From NCBI RefSeq assembly GCF_019578655.1, contig NC_063256.1, positions 35,192,553 through 35,256,552 of the forward strand: a stretch of DNA of 64,000 bases, read 5' to 3'. The notes beneath the pieces were generated by a model. It ran no database searches, was not told where the DNA came from, and saw only the letters and a program-made list of their open reading frames with translations. Of the stretch, positions 23,201-35,106 are shown piece after piece; positions within the stretch are counted from its first letter, which is position 1, and each line of letters opens with the position of its first letter. Both the position numbers and the translations under genes were made by a program. Origin of the DNA: Ricinus communis. Taxonomy: Eukaryota; Streptophyta; Magnoliopsida; Malpighiales; Euphorbiaceae.

Positions 23201-25860
23201 AGGCACTTCAACTAGTGGTGGATAATGGTAATTGTATGAGCCCTATCAAGCTTGACTTGGTCAGTATCATATTTGGCAAATATGGTCCAACTTAGCCGGT
23301 TGAACCGAGAATCGACACTCTGCCGCTAAAAAACCGTCGACCTGGTCCTATAGACTGCTGACGATCCATTCACTAGTCACACGGGTTTAGAGGGTCTAAT
23401 TTTTATTTTTGCAAAAAGAAATATTTAATCAAAGCAATGTAATTTTGATTCTTCTCTTATTTCTATATGCACTAAGAGAAGAAAAAATGATGATGGAACT
23501 CAACCTAAAAAGATGATTTGAATTCTATAAATAGTTAATTTTATCCGACTCTCTTTAAATGTAATAAAATTATGAATTATAATATTAAATTTTTTCTTTT
23601 TTTTTTCCTATGAAAAACAGTGATTTTGACATATTAACCTAAATATTAATTAAATTGTCTTCAATTAGAGGTTTCTTTTGTTTTTTATTCGTTTTCTTCT
23701 TTTTCTGCCATTAATCTCTCTCTCTCCTTCCTTTTATTAAAAATGATAATTTTTGATGTTTTAATTCAACTTTTTATATATATATATATATATAATTGTT
23801 CTTAATTACACATAAAAAATAATATATAAGTAAAGATATACATCTAAAGACAACCAGATAGAATTGTCTATTCATAAAATTTATATAGCAAATTATTACT
23901 AATTTAGAATTAAGATAAAATGGGTAAAGTTCTTGATAGATGGATTCATTATCTCAAAAAAAAAAAAAAAAAAAACCATTAAGACAGAATGAGAGAAAAA
24001 TATCAAAATAGGTTTAGAAAATGTGAATTACATGAACACAATTATAAGGCATAGAAATCTACCAAAAGAAAATTGGTACATTAAATCCTATTTTAAACAA
24101 GAGAATAATAATATAATTTTTTTTAATTATTATTTTAGACTCTAATCTAAAATTTATTAAATTATTATATGATAACATATTAGTTTTTAATGATTTTCTT
24201 TTTAATGCCTTATTATTTTCTGATAAATTTATATATTAATTTATTTAAGTTTTATGTTTGATTTATGTTAGATTTATTTTATGTTTTAAAATTATAAAAT
24301 AAGAAAAGAATGAAGATGTAAGAGTAAAATAAAAGTGTAGAAATATAAAAGAATTAAGAAAAAATTATAAAAATTAAAAATACACTAAGATAAAAAAAAA
24401 GAGAAAATCTAAATAAAAAAAAAAACAGTAGAGAGTGTAGACTAATAAATAAGTAGAGCACTAGATAGTAGCCATCTTTGAAGTCTTGAATTTGAGCCAT
24501 AGTCATATATCCTCCCGAATGGCTAGGCCGCCTTCTTATTCTTCACCGTCCCTTTCAGACTTGATCTTGCGGTTCGGATTAATTCTGAGCCTATCTGATA
24601 ATTTCAATCTTCACTGCTCTTTAACCATATGCTAGCTGAAGTTCTTAAAAATTACCGAATTCATGCCTTGGGTAAGTGATAAAATAGAGTCTATTAGAGG
24701 TCCATAAATAATAAAACAAGTCAAATTGCAATTAATTCTTTCTTAGAAGAAAAAATCAGGAAAGACAAACACGACTAGAAACCATTTGTATTTTTGAATT
24801 CTGAATAGTACGACGCATGAGTATCACACAGGCGTGCTTGAAACTATGACTGTTTCTGCCTAAATTGAAGAAATTATAAGAACACAACATAGAATCACAT
24901 ATGGGTGTGTGCCAAGTCGTGCCGTAAGGTGAAGGACGTGACATGATCGTGTGTCAAGCTGTGTCAAATAAAAGAGAGTTTATTTTCGTATGAAACTCAA
25001 AACTTTAGGACAAAATAAGGTTTCCTTTGAGTCTTGACTATAAAAGGGGGGACAAATAGCTATTTTAAGAAGATAACCATGAGAGAAACAACTTTTAAAA
25101 ATATATTTAAGAAAATCAAGAAGAGTTACACCCTACTGCCATTCCTACCTTTCAGATAATCTTAATTCGGATAATCTTAAATGGACAGGTACACCCTACT
25201 GCCATTCCTACCTTTCAGACTCTTTTAATTCCAGATAACCACACCACTTTAACAAATTTTTATATTTTTTTTAGTTAATCAGTTCAATCGGCTAATTTAA
25301 TTATTATATTTAGTTAAATTGATAGATCAAACTGGTCAAAATCAAATTAAGTTTTAATTTAATTAAATTTTGAAATTTAACTGAATCAATTACTGATTTT
25401 TAGTTGAATCGATTGAACCGATCAATCTGATCTAGTTTTTAAAACAATGATTATTTCATTTAGTTAAGGCTCTAATTTGGACTCTTTTATTGTCACTTTC
25501 ACATAGCCAGTAAGAGTACTAAACTAGTTTCATGGCCATCTGGGCTTTTACTTATGGCCTTTTAAGAAAAATTTAGAAGTCCTTTCCATAACAAATTAAA
25601 ACCTCAAACTTTCGAAACTCTTTCTAATACATATAATTTTAGAAATGTTTTTCAAAAATATATTAAAACTAGGAAAAGACTGTAAACCTTTTTCAATTTT
25701 TTTTTTTGATAAGTGTATAGTTGTTTTTTCATTATCTTTAATTTTTTTATCAATTATTTTCAATTAATTTTTAGCTAGTTAAAAAAAAAAAAAGAAATCA
25801 ACTAAAACTGTAAATTTAATAAATGTATAGAATTTATTAATTATTCATTTAATATAATAC
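20240..25860. other. Long AT-rich intergenic region without a gene
   Basis: No frame of recognisable family. Contents: (TA) microsatellites at about 22748-22767, 22858-22872 and 23775-23794; an A-run at about 23957-23976; a 20-bp near-repeat, GGTAATTGTATGAG, at about 23178 and 23226; and a stretch of mixed composition (24460-24650, 24750-24960) with no identity I can give. A frame at 24756-24944 minus is too short and featureless to call. Confidence 0.6.
25127..25219 (+). repeat. 30-bp direct duplication, 63-bp period
   Basis: The word TACACCCTACTGCC and the 16 bases after it are identical at 25127-25156 and 25190-25219, separated by 33 bp that itself repeats GATAATCTTAA. It is a local tandem duplication. 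Confidence 0.85.
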
Positions 25861-26278
25861 ACACATTAACATTTATTTAGGGAACGTTTATCCCCCATAA
25901 AACGGGTCCAGAATCTGCCAAAAATACTTCAAATATACTACGATTAATTAAAGGGAGTCGGGCCAGCAAAATTGTATTAATTTTTCTGACTCCGTAACAC
26001 ATCAAAATCACAAATAATTACATCCAAATAATTTTTAAATTATCCATCATTGATAATTAATAGCCATAATATTTTTCTAAAATTACAACATAATTTTTAA
26101 GATCTAAATAAAATTATATCGAGTTGAAATTACAATATTTCGCGCGTCCAGAAAACAATAGGATCCGGAAGCCGGTCCTGCCAACAATGTGGAAATTCAA
26201 ATCTAGAAGCGCCTACGCGAAGCTCGAGTTGCGGGAAGTTCGAAAATAGAAGAATTCCGGCCGGAAAGTGGTCGGAAG

Positions 26279-26777
26279 TAGACCTGTTCATGCGCCGGGA
26301 CTGACCGGGCCTGACTTGATTTTGGACAAGCCCGAGCCCGCCCAGGCCCGAGAATTTTTTGATATCTCTGAGCCCAAGCCCAAGCCCGAAATTTTTTGAA
26401 AAGCCCGGCCCGGCCTGATCAATTATTAAATCTGTCCCAAATTGTAGTTACATTTAAATTTAGGGTTTTATTTTGATTAATATATTATTAATAACAATAA
26501 AACTATAAACGAAAATAATAGGAAGCTAAGTAGTATTGGGACTTAATTATAAGTTGAAGATCACAGGTTCGAGTGCTAGGTATGACATTTCTTTTTTTTA
26601 CTAACTAAACTAGATATCGGGCCGAGCTTGGGTTTTTATATAAATCCCAAGCCCGGTCTGAGAATTACGGGCTTTTTGTGGGTACGGGTCGGGCCGGGCT
26701 TGTATTAAAAAATTGTTGTCCAAGCTCGGCCCGAAGAGTGCGGGTCGGACGAGTACCCAGGCCCATGAACATGTCTA
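26279..26777. mobile_element. Non-autonomous hAT element (MITE-like)
   Basis: A 499-bp element with inverted ends TAGACCTGTTCATG (26279) and TAGACATGTTCATG (reverse of 26777), flanked by GTCGGAAG (26271-26278) and GTTGGAAG (26778-26785), an 8-bp target duplication with one change, as hAT transposases make. The subterminal parts are rich in GGGCC/GCCCG words in opposite orientation and would fold back. No coding capacity. It is inserted in the GC-rich part of the older LTR element. Confidence 0.88.
26566..26599 (+). other. tRNA B-box-like site with T-run inside the hAT MITE
   Basis: GGTTCGAGTGC (26566-26576) closely fits the RNA polymerase III B-box, and a run of eight T (26592-26599) lies downstream as a possible terminator. 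No full tRNA cloverleaf could be built by eye; it may be a captured tRNA or SINE piece. Confidence 0.35.
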
Positions 26778-27160
26778 GTTGGAAGGCGCCGGATCGGGGC
26801 CGAAAAGTGGCCGGAAGGCACCGGATCGGGGCCGGAAAGGTGCTGCTCCGGTGAAGCTTCCTAAGGCTATCGGCGGGGGATTTCATGGGAAGGAGGGTCG
26901 CTTCCGAGGTTTTCGAGGGTGGGGAGTCTGAATCCGGCATCAGATTTTCGAAAGAACGCCGGTAGGAGGTCGAATCGATGATGGCAGCCTCTTTGTCCCT
27001 TATCAGCGTCGGCGTAAGGGAGGGAGGAGGAGAAGGTGGCGCAGCAGCGGGAGGAAAGGGGAAGGAAGCGGGTGACGGCAGCGGCATGGTCGGCACAAGC
27101 GGGGAGGGCTGAAGTCGACGTCGGGGGAGTCACACCAGTCGACCTCGACGTCCCTGGTCG

Positions 27161-27172
27161 GCTCTGATACCA
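27161..27172 (-). other. Primer-binding site (tRNA-iMet type)
   Basis: TGGTATCAGAGC on the minus strand, four bases from the LTR end at 27177. It matches the common plant retrotransposon priming site and sets the element's orientation. Confidence 0.8.
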
Positions 27173-27525
27173 ACTTTGTAATGACCCGATTTGTGGGCCC
27201 GTGACCGGCACTAGGGAATGGGTAGATTTAAGGCCATCAAATTCCGTAGTAAGCTTTACTAACCGATAACTCAATAACATGCTTATAAAAAATAATATTA
27301 ATCATGTCTGACATATCATAAATAAATCTAACTAGTCTAATAATATTTCATATCCATTATTGACCATAAAATCATAACAATAAAAAATATTCTACTACGA
27401 AAAGTCTAGAATATAAAATAACTAAAAATATGAAAGTATAAATTATTTACATTAAGCCCGATGAAGAAAGAAGTTGGGCTGTCAAAACGCAGGATGGCGA
27501 AGAACTCTAACTGTCACTAAAAGAA

Positions 27526-27565
27526 GATAATAATAATAATAATAATAATAAGAATAATAATATAT
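27526..27565 (+). repeat. (AAT)n microsatellite
   Basis: An AAT run with one interruption, followed by a short (TA) stretch, within the LTR remnant's outer part. Confidence 0.85.
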
Positions 27566-27599
27566 ATATAAAAAAAAAGAATTTTTCTTCCCTCCCCAC

Positions 27600-28850
27600 A
27601 GAATAGTTATTTAGTCTCCATTAACTATTCTTATAATTAAGCCTATTAAATGCTTTCTTAATCCAAATAAAATACTAGAAAAGGTCAATTAGTATGGAAT
27701 GGAGGGAGCAATTATTAATAAAATTTAAATAAAAAATAATTAATATTTAATAAAAATAAAATTATTTTTAAAATTTAATAAAAAAAATTATTATTTTACC
27801 AAATATCAAATATAAAAATTATATTTAAATTTTATAATTAATTAGTTTGTGATATATAACTATTTTATTATCCAGAAGTCATTTAAAAAATAAAAGAAAA
27901 AAAAATTAAATACAATTAAAAGACAGCCAAACAAAACCCTTAAAAAAATGTCATGCAAGTGTAGAATAATCCAAATTTATAATACTATGTGAATCTGGGT
28001 ACATGATATAATTTATCTTAGAAAGGAGGCAGGATCCTATAAAATTATTGAAAAAACAATAATAAAAGAGTAGATAATAGTAGGGAGAAGAAAAGACAAA
28101 AATTAATTTTAATAAAATATAAAATTAAATAATATACTCTACTAAAACAAACTTTTAAATATTTATATCACAGAAGAATTTATAACTCTTATTACTGTAA
28201 ACATTTTTTAGTTGTCATATAGTTTATGTTTTTTCTTTTTTTAAAGTAGATATGGTTACTATGTTAGAGTGTTAGATTAAAAATAAAAGGAAATATTTTC
28301 ATAAAACAGGAAACTATATTAAAAAAAAAAAGAAATTTCAACAAGGCCTCAACTTATGAAACAAAATAGTAACTTATATAATTGTCATATAATTTATCGA
28401 ATTAAAAGTATATGGTAATTTATTAATATCTTTAATTAGCTCACATTCTAAGAGAACTTTTATGTTCATCAAACAAGGAAAATTTTATTTTTTGTAATTG
28501 CTTATGTAGAGGTCGACTTTCTTGAAAGTTAAATCCCGGCAGTCAATCAAACAAGTTGCATAATAAATTTTTATACACTTAATTTTTATAGAGCAATATA
28601 AATAAATGTGGCATAATAATTTGGATTAGAAAAGACTAATTAACCAAAGTGCTACTATCACAAGTTACATAATAATTTGGATTTGCTATTCTCATACAAA
28701 TCTCAAAGTGCAAATTTTGAGACTAACTCCAAGCGAACAAATAGATTATTTCAAACTATATAAAAAAATATCTGACAAGTTATTATATGAATTTAATCAT
28801 TCATCTAATAAAATAATGACATTTTATTTTATTTCCAATCATCGTTCAGG
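27600..28850. other. AT-rich spacer, nothing recognised
   Basis: No gene or repeat boundary could be supported here beyond A/T-rich tracts. Confidence 0.5.
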
Positions 28851-29003
28851 AAAATTCTTATCTAGACTTGGTGTATGTCCTTACCTATATACTAAACTGA
28901 TAGATGATCGATATATATTCATAAATTTTAAAAATGAAGTATGTATCGATCATTCAGTACCAAAATATAAAATACTCATATATACGTGTCACTCTCTTAT
29001 TAG
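28851..29003 (+). repeat. Dispersed repeat copy A
   Basis: This 150-bp stretch is related, in opposite orientation, to 37748-37904. Shared words include CTTGGTGTAT, CAAAATATAAAAT/ACTAAAATATAAAAT and ATATATACGTGTCACTCTC. The open frame of 107 codons at 28708 runs through it but does not persist in the other copy, so it is a repeat rather than a gene. Confidence 0.7.
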
Positions 29004-29106
29004 TTGTGATATATACATCAAGTTTAGGTAAGAATCTTGCCATCATTTATATGATAAGCCATTCTAAATTCTAAAATTCTATTTTTTTTTTTACTCTCTC
29101 ATCACT

Positions 29107-29695
29107 TAGACTATGTTTGATTTATGAAATTATTAAGTATTCCAACTCAAGAGCATGTAAATGAGATGATAAGAGTCTTTTCTAACTTGACCAATGTCTC
29201 GAGTTAAAATTTTGGGTATGCAGCTGTGCTAAAACTCTTGAGGTAGTGTTTAATAAGGGTTATTGCCCAATATGCTCTAAATTAACTCTAAATATATGTG
29301 TACCAAAAAAAGAAATATATATTCCATGTGGAATAGCTATTCCAAGCTTTGGTTCAAATTTGAACAAAGAATAAGTATTCTATACAATAGCTATTCTTTA
29401 ATTTTGTGGAATATGTATTCCATAGTGAATTAAAAAATGACTATTTTATATATTAAAGAATAACATATTTTTTTAGTTATCTATCTTAAATTTATTTGGT
29501 ATCATTTTTAATTATCCACCCACCACCACCGCATATATACTAATGCATATGATATTTAATTATAATTTTATTTAAATTATTAATTCAAGCTTATAAATCA
29601 AATGGTGGAATAAAATTATCTAAGAATAGCTATTATTCCTATTTATTCTATCTTTTAGGAATTGCTATTCTATTTCATGAGCCAAATATCACCTG
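29107..29695. mobile_element. MITE with GGAATAG/CTATTCC-rich ends
   Basis: Imperfect inverted ends (ATGTTTGATTTATGAAAT near 29113; reverse of ATTTCATGAGCCAAATAT near 29690) enclose repeated GGAATAGCTATTCC palindromes. The style is that of a common plant MITE class whose ends read 'TGTTTGGTTCATGGAAT'. Target duplication not resolved. A SINE-like copy appears nested near the left end. Confidence 0.5.
29173..29313 (+). mobile_element. SINE-like copy 1
   Basis: Shares with two nearby copies the order: CGAGTTAAAATTTTGGGTATGCAG, an AAAACTCTTGAGG-type word, an ATATGCTCTAAATTAACTC-type word and a terminal ACCAAAAAAAG. The B-box-like GAGTT phrase and A-rich 3' end suggest a tRNA-related SINE. Confidence 0.5.
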
Positions 29696-29707
29696 ACTTT
29701 AAATGTT

Positions 29708-30327
29708 TAGATAAAGAGTCAATTTACACCCTGAACTTAGGTTGAAGGATCAAATAGATCTAATCTTAACTTTTCCAGCAAAACTTCTATTCAAAGACCA
29801 TTTTAGCCCAAAATTTGATGAAATCATGCCTGTTATGCAATTCCACCTTAAAGAAAGTGGATTGGGCATTTATTGCTAATATTAAGCTCTTTTATCTTTT
29901 TTTTTCTCTCTATCTTTCTCACACACATACGAAAAGAAATCCAAGAATGCATAGACAAAATGATAAAAGTTTTTTATAGTTTATTCAAGATTTTGAGTTT
30001 AAACCTTGAGTATGCAGTTGCGTTAAAATTTTTGAGGGAGTGCTTTGCCACCTATAAGAGTTCTATCCGATACGCATAGAATAACTCTCTCTCTATATAT
30101 ATACCAAAATAATAATAATAATAATTAAGTTAATAAAAAGAAAATAAATAAGTTTAACATATTTTAATATACTTATGGAGAGTGAGTTATATGTCTGGAT
30201 TCTATCTAATTTTTGGGCTAAAATAATCTCTACAAATAACAGTTATACGTTTATTTGTCCAAAAAATTAAAATTCGACCTATTTGATTATTTGACAAAAA
30301 TTCAATGGGTAAATTCACCCTTTATCC
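29708..30327. mobile_element. Mutator-like MITE
   Basis: About 620 bp with inverted ends of about 110 bp (AGATAAAGAGTCAATTTAC at the left; reverse of the right end GGATAAAGGGTGAATTTAC). Shared words include GATCAAATAG/AATCAAATAGG and TTTTAGCCCAAAA. Flanks TTAAATGTT (29699-29707) and TTAAATATT (30328-30336) match at 8 of 9 bases, the duplication size typical of Mutator elements. No transposase inside; a SINE-like copy is nested in it. Confidence 0.7.
29961..30110 (+). mobile_element. SINE-like copy 2, nested in a MULE MITE
   Basis: Contains GAGTATGCAGTTGCGTTAAAA, TTGAGGGAGTGCTTTGCCACC and a terminal ATATACCAAAATAATAAT. This is the best preserved of the three copies and shows the 'GGGAGTGCTTTGCC' part that the other two have partly lost. 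Confidence 0.5.
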
Positions 30328-30437
30328 TTAAATATTCCATTGGTTGGTAAGTGTTTCAATTTGATTTGGTTTGGAAAGAAAAAAAAATTAAAATTACATG
30401 AAAAAGTTGAGACAAAATGGTGTTGCTTGTCTTAATA

Positions 30438-30580
30438 AGAAGATAATAGCTTTTTTAAAATTTAATTAAAATTTTAAATTTAAATTTTATGTATATAGTT
30501 GTATTAAAATTTTTAAATAATATTCTATTATTTATAATATTCGATATATTTTAAATTAACTCTAAAAAAGTATGACAAAA
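30438..30580 (+). mobile_element. SINE-like copy 3, strongly decayed
   Basis: Aligns with the other two through TTAAAATTTTTAAATAATATTC, TATTCGATATATTTTAAATTAACTC and a terminal AAAAAAGTATGACAAAAA. It has drifted heavily toward A and T. Confidence 0.4.
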
Positions 30581-30599
30581 ACGACAAGAATAATTAAGA

Positions 30600-33545
30600 A
30601 AGCAAAGTAAGAAATATTATAAAAAGGCTAGGGTTCTGTGGGCAATGGAAAGAAAAGGATGGAAGATAAAGCTCCAGTGGGTGGATCAAAGGTTTGACTA
30701 AACATGTGTACGAAGTTTCAGATACCTGACATCACAGTACGTACTCTTGTTTCTTTTCTTATATGTCTAATCATCTCTTCTCTTTTAGATCCAATGCCTA
30801 ATGCCTTCTTCTCCCCTTTGGACCACTGCAGTAATCTTCTTGCTCTTCATTCCTTAATTCTCTGTTTGGAAAGAAAGAAAAAATATGGGAGGAAAGAAAA
30901 AAAGAAGAAGAAAGGTCCAATTTTCATTTATATTTTCTCTCCAAATTTAGAGATAATTAATAAAAGAAAAAACCAAGGAAGTCCAAATAAGAGAATGAGA
31001 AATAAAGAGTGCGAAATAAAATGCATGGTGTACTTCCACTCTTTTTCTTTTTCTTTTTTTCTTTTTTAATTTATTTTCAAAAAAAATATAAACATATTTT
31101 ATTTATAAAAATAAATAAGAGAATCTTAACAAAAAATATATATTAACCACAAATATTAAGAATACTTATTAAATTTTATATAAAAAGATAATTTTTTTTT
31201 ATAGTCATTAATTATGTATTACAATTAAGTGATTTCATGTCTTATAAACGAATATAATTATTTAAAAATTAGGTTCAATTTCTTTTTTATTTATTTAAGA
31301 AAATAACTAATTACTATTATTAAAAGAAATAAAAATTTCTATTGATAAACAAACATGGGTGAGGTTAAGGCCAATAATCAAATTGTTAAGGCCAGGATTG
31401 AAATCTTACATATATTTTTGGTGCCTATATTCTTACAAAATCACATTTTTAATCCTTGAAACCATTAGTTTGTTATTTTTAGTTCAAATTATGAATTATT
31501 GTTTTAAAAGGATTGTTTAATGAAAAATTAATGAATTTTTATATGCATTTTACTATCACATTTACTCATCTTTTTTTGGGAGAATCATAATTTGCAAGTG
31601 AATCATAATTGGATTGGAAGGACTAAATTACACTATAAATAAACTCTTTGTTTTTTTCTTTTTAGAAAGATAAGTACTTTAATTCAAAAGCAACAATTAA
31701 AATTTTATATTTATTTTTTCCCAATCATCCATGTATCTTTATAATTATATTATATAGCTTATTTAAGAAATGATTTATTGTAGACAAATTTGAAATTATT
31801 TGAAATATTACACATAGTTAATATTTAAAAGTCATGTTATTCTAGTTTAATCTAATGATAAAAGGACATTTAACTGGAAATCATAAACAAATATACAAAA
31901 TAGTTTTCTTAAAGTATAAATCAAAGTTTAAATTGAATATAATTAAAGTACAAGATTATAGAAGATTTTTTTTTTAATTTATTGCTCGAGAAAATAAACC
32001 TTTTTTAACAAATTATTGTGTTGATTAATTCTTTTATATGAATTTGATGACTTATGCAATTATTAAAAGATTAAAAAAAAAAAGAAATGGACGAAAACAG
32101 TGAAACTCATATTTGATTTCTTGACCAGCTGAATTTAGTATTAACTAAAAGATATATTTTCAATAATTCTAGAACTGCTCCAAAAATAAAAAATTTTAAT
32201 TGCAAAAAAAGTAACTTTTAAAGCTATTAGAAAGTTGTATTGTTTATGAAGGAAACTAATTTCTTTCAGATTCAATTAATTATAAAAATATATTTTATAA
32301 TTTGACTCATAAATTACGGAAGCGGAAACGATTTAGTTCATAAATTAATCATCGGTCGTAGAATATAATTACAAATGAAAATATCTATGATTTCACAACC
32401 TAAATCTCTTTATTTTATATAGAGAAATGAAAAATCGATTTCTTTGGTGAAGTTCTTTATCTTCGTATTATTTCATTCTCCTTATATAGAATTTTTATAT
32501 GTAGCTTTCATTTAGAAATTACCTTTATTTATTAATGAACCCAGATCCAAAATCCAAGAGTTTAAATATTACAAACAAACTTTCTCCTAATTCTCATAAT
32601 ATCTTTTACATAGAAAGATGAACCCTTTTACATAGTGACAATCCAATATGAAACTAACATGTAAAAGGAAGAATAGTGTTTGAGTAAATAAATGGAAGAA
32701 CAATCTTTTTTTGCTTAATGGCAATCATTTTCTTATTTTTTCTTATTTTATTTTTGATTCACCTTAACATATTATCTTATCATTAGGTTGAATTCCATTT
32801 TATACACCAACATAAAATAGCACACTATATAATATTTTTAAGAATATATCATGAGGGGAAAAGCTAAATTTAAATAATAATTTAAAAAAAAATAGTAAAG
32901 AAGTCTTAACTGCTGATTGTTAATCATGTGAAATTGAGAAAGAAAAAAGAAACTATTAGAATGGAAATTCAGCTACCACTTAGACTAAATTTGACGTTCT
33001 ATTAATTAGTGAAGGTTTGACTACTAAAAATTTCGAAACTTAGCATAAAATGCATTTCCTTTTGACCATGTTGTTTCAAAATAGACAATTCTCTTATTAT
33101 TTCTTTCAAATGAGCAATTTAATACATTTATTTTTAAGTTTCTTTTTTTAGCCAAATTCAATCACTAGACCATTTTCCTCGGTGCATATATGTAAATGGA
33201 ATTTATCTGTTGGCTATTTAAGAAATGTTTTCGAAGTTAAAAGTAGTCTCTTAATGTGTCATTTCAATTACTAGTAGGCTTATTTTAATTAGCATTTTTA
33301 AGAACAAAAGTTTATGTCTCTGAATTTTGGATAATTCATCTCAATTGCCATTTTAATAATATTGTTATTAATTGAAAGAAATGTTAAAATTGAAAGTTTT
33401 TGTGATAGGATTAAAAAAAGGTGTAAAATTTTAATTTTCCTCTTGTAATAAAGCTTTTCTCTTATAAAAGCCTAAAAGGTGTAAAAAGAAGTTTTTGGTG
33501 ATATAGCTATTTGAAATAGTATCAAAGCTTCAAAGATTGAAAAAA
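30600..33545. other. AT-rich intergenic region, no gene supported
   Basis: Open frames such as 30704-31069 are low complexity (Lys/Phe/Ser-rich) with no family resemblance. No transposon ends could be paired here. Confidence 0.55.
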
Positions 33546-33549
33546 AAAG

Positions 33550-34797
33550 AAAACCATCTCAATCTACCATGATCTTTGGTCCTTTTTGTAAATATATCTT
33601 TATCTCTAAAATTTAGCATTTTGGTATATTACTTTTATATTTTTTACTAAATTTATCCAAGTTCATTTAGGCATCTGTCTTTGATGGTATGACATTCATA
33701 TGTATTTTATTTTATGCCAATATAGAATCTAGCTCTGACCATAATTATACCATTTACCTTGATCTTTGGCCATTTTTGCAAATATACCCTCATCAAGTTA
33801 AAACACACTATTTTCTAATCAAATATATAAAAAAAAAAGAGAAGAAAGATAGAAATTGCATCGTTTCTATCTTTTCTTTTTTATCAAAGTTTTCTAGATC
33901 AAACGGTGTGTTTATAGAGAAATAGATTTTAGAGAGAGAAAATAAAAAGAGATTTGTATTTATAGAGAGATAAAACTATAGAGTAAAGTGCAAATTCAAT
34001 CAAAACATCTATACAATCCATACAAAATCAATATGAAATAAATACCAAAAATTAATCTATATTACAAAAAAAAAAGAAGAAAAAAAACAGTAAACCTCAT
34101 ATTATTGTAAACCAGACCAATCAAATAATTGAAGAAAACTCAAGAAAGAAACAATTACTATAAGATTAGCATAACCCAAGAAAAACAATAAAAAAATCTC
34201 GTAAAGAAACAAATAAAATTTAAAAAAATTGACAAAAATTAAAATAGCAAGACATTAAAAGTACATATGTGTTTATTATACGTCTAAGCTAATGACAAAG
34301 AATAACAGTTTTTAATGCCATTTGATATTCCTGTTTTTCTTGTTCTTATTCTTATACTTTACTAAATAGAAATGAGAAAAGTTTTTGGAGAAAATTGCTT
34401 TGTCTTTTTTTTTTTTGTTTCTGTATTTATGATGGTTGCCATTCTTTTCTTTTCCCTTCTCTCTCTATAAACACAAATATCGCTTTAATTTCTTTCTCTA
34501 AAATATCTCTATTAAAAGAAAAATGATATTATTTTTTATTTTTTTTATGATGTATATTTGTGAAGATGACTAAAGGTCAGAGTAATGAGATAGTTTTGAT
34601 CCGGACTAAATTTCATGTGGGTAAAAAATAAAACGCGTGCAATACCACATCAGCACATCATTAAAGACACGCTGAAACGAGATTGGATAAATTTGGTAAA
34701 AAACGTAAAAAATAATATACCAAAATATTAAAATCTAAAAGTAAAGATATATTTATGAAAATGTTCAGCATAGAATAGATGAGAAGGTTTTGCCCAA
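33550..34797. mobile_element. Long foldback element (Mutator-like type)
   Basis: About 1.25 kb with long imperfect inverted arms: 33550-33980 pairs with 34445-34797. Paired landmarks: AAATATATCTTTA (33590) with TAAAGATATATTT (34742); TTTTGGTATATTA (33618) with AATATACCAAAATA (34713); TTTATAGAGA (33912) with TCTCTCTATAAA (34460). The arms cover more than half the element, as in foldback or long-TIR Mutator elements. Flanks are A-runs on both sides, so a target duplication cannot be judged. It has no transposase; the frame at 33689-33925 is part of the arm. Confidence 0.65.
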
Positions 34798-35055
34798 AAA
34801 AAAAAAGGTTAAAAGTTGGATCCTTGGCCACCTCATATTATTAATTAAATATTCCTCAAAAGGATTAAATCTTGTGTTCTCTAACTCAGTGAATGCAAAA
34901 ACTGTAAAATGTTAAAATGGTTGTGTCCTGAATGTTGATGTGGAACCCAATCAAAACCAGCATGCAAAGCAAAGCAGCAACATTGAAAATGGACTAATAC
35001 TATATCTTTTGGCTCGTGAGCAGTCAAAGTTAGGTAACCACATTACAGGGATCCT

Positions 35056-35056
35056 T

Positions 35057-35106
<50 letters not shown>
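35056..35106 (+). repeat. Compound (CT)n(TA)n microsatellite
   Basis: A CT run of about 12 units passes directly into a TA run of about 14 units. Confidence 0.92.

Larger units (their letters stand above)
25870..27590 (-). mobile_element. Old LTR-retroelement remnant (minus strand)
   Basis: Minus-strand order: an LTR tail (about 27590 down to 27177, ending TTACA), a 4-base gap, a primer-binding site TGGTATCAGAGC (27172-27161) complementary to initiator methionine tRNA, then an unusually GC-rich stretch (27160-26786 and 26270-26140) split by a hAT MITE, then AT-rich sequence to 25870. The LTR tail resembles the ends of LTRs at 47370-47707 and 41835-42230 (shared ACCGGCACTAGGGAAT-like block). 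The 26230-25870 part resembles the inside of the solo LTR at 45880-46420, so the locus probably contains rearranged pieces of two LTRs. Frames in the GC-rich part (26665-27096, 26867-27280) have no recognised domain. Confidence 0.65.

Noticed and set aside
26523..26600. Possible tRNA gene
   Set aside because: Only a B-box-like word and a T-run; no acceptor stem or anticodon arm could be formed.
26665..27280. Pro/Ser-rich minus-strand frames in a GC-rich region
   Set aside because: GC-rich DNA gives long frames by chance; they lie just after an LTR primer site and carry no known domain.
28708..29031. 107-codon frame that looks protein-like
   Set aside because: It runs through a dispersed noncoding repeat whose second copy (37748-37904) does not keep the frame.
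30704..31069. 121-codon frame rich in Lys, Phe and Ser
   Set aside because: Low complexity, no family, AT-rich background.
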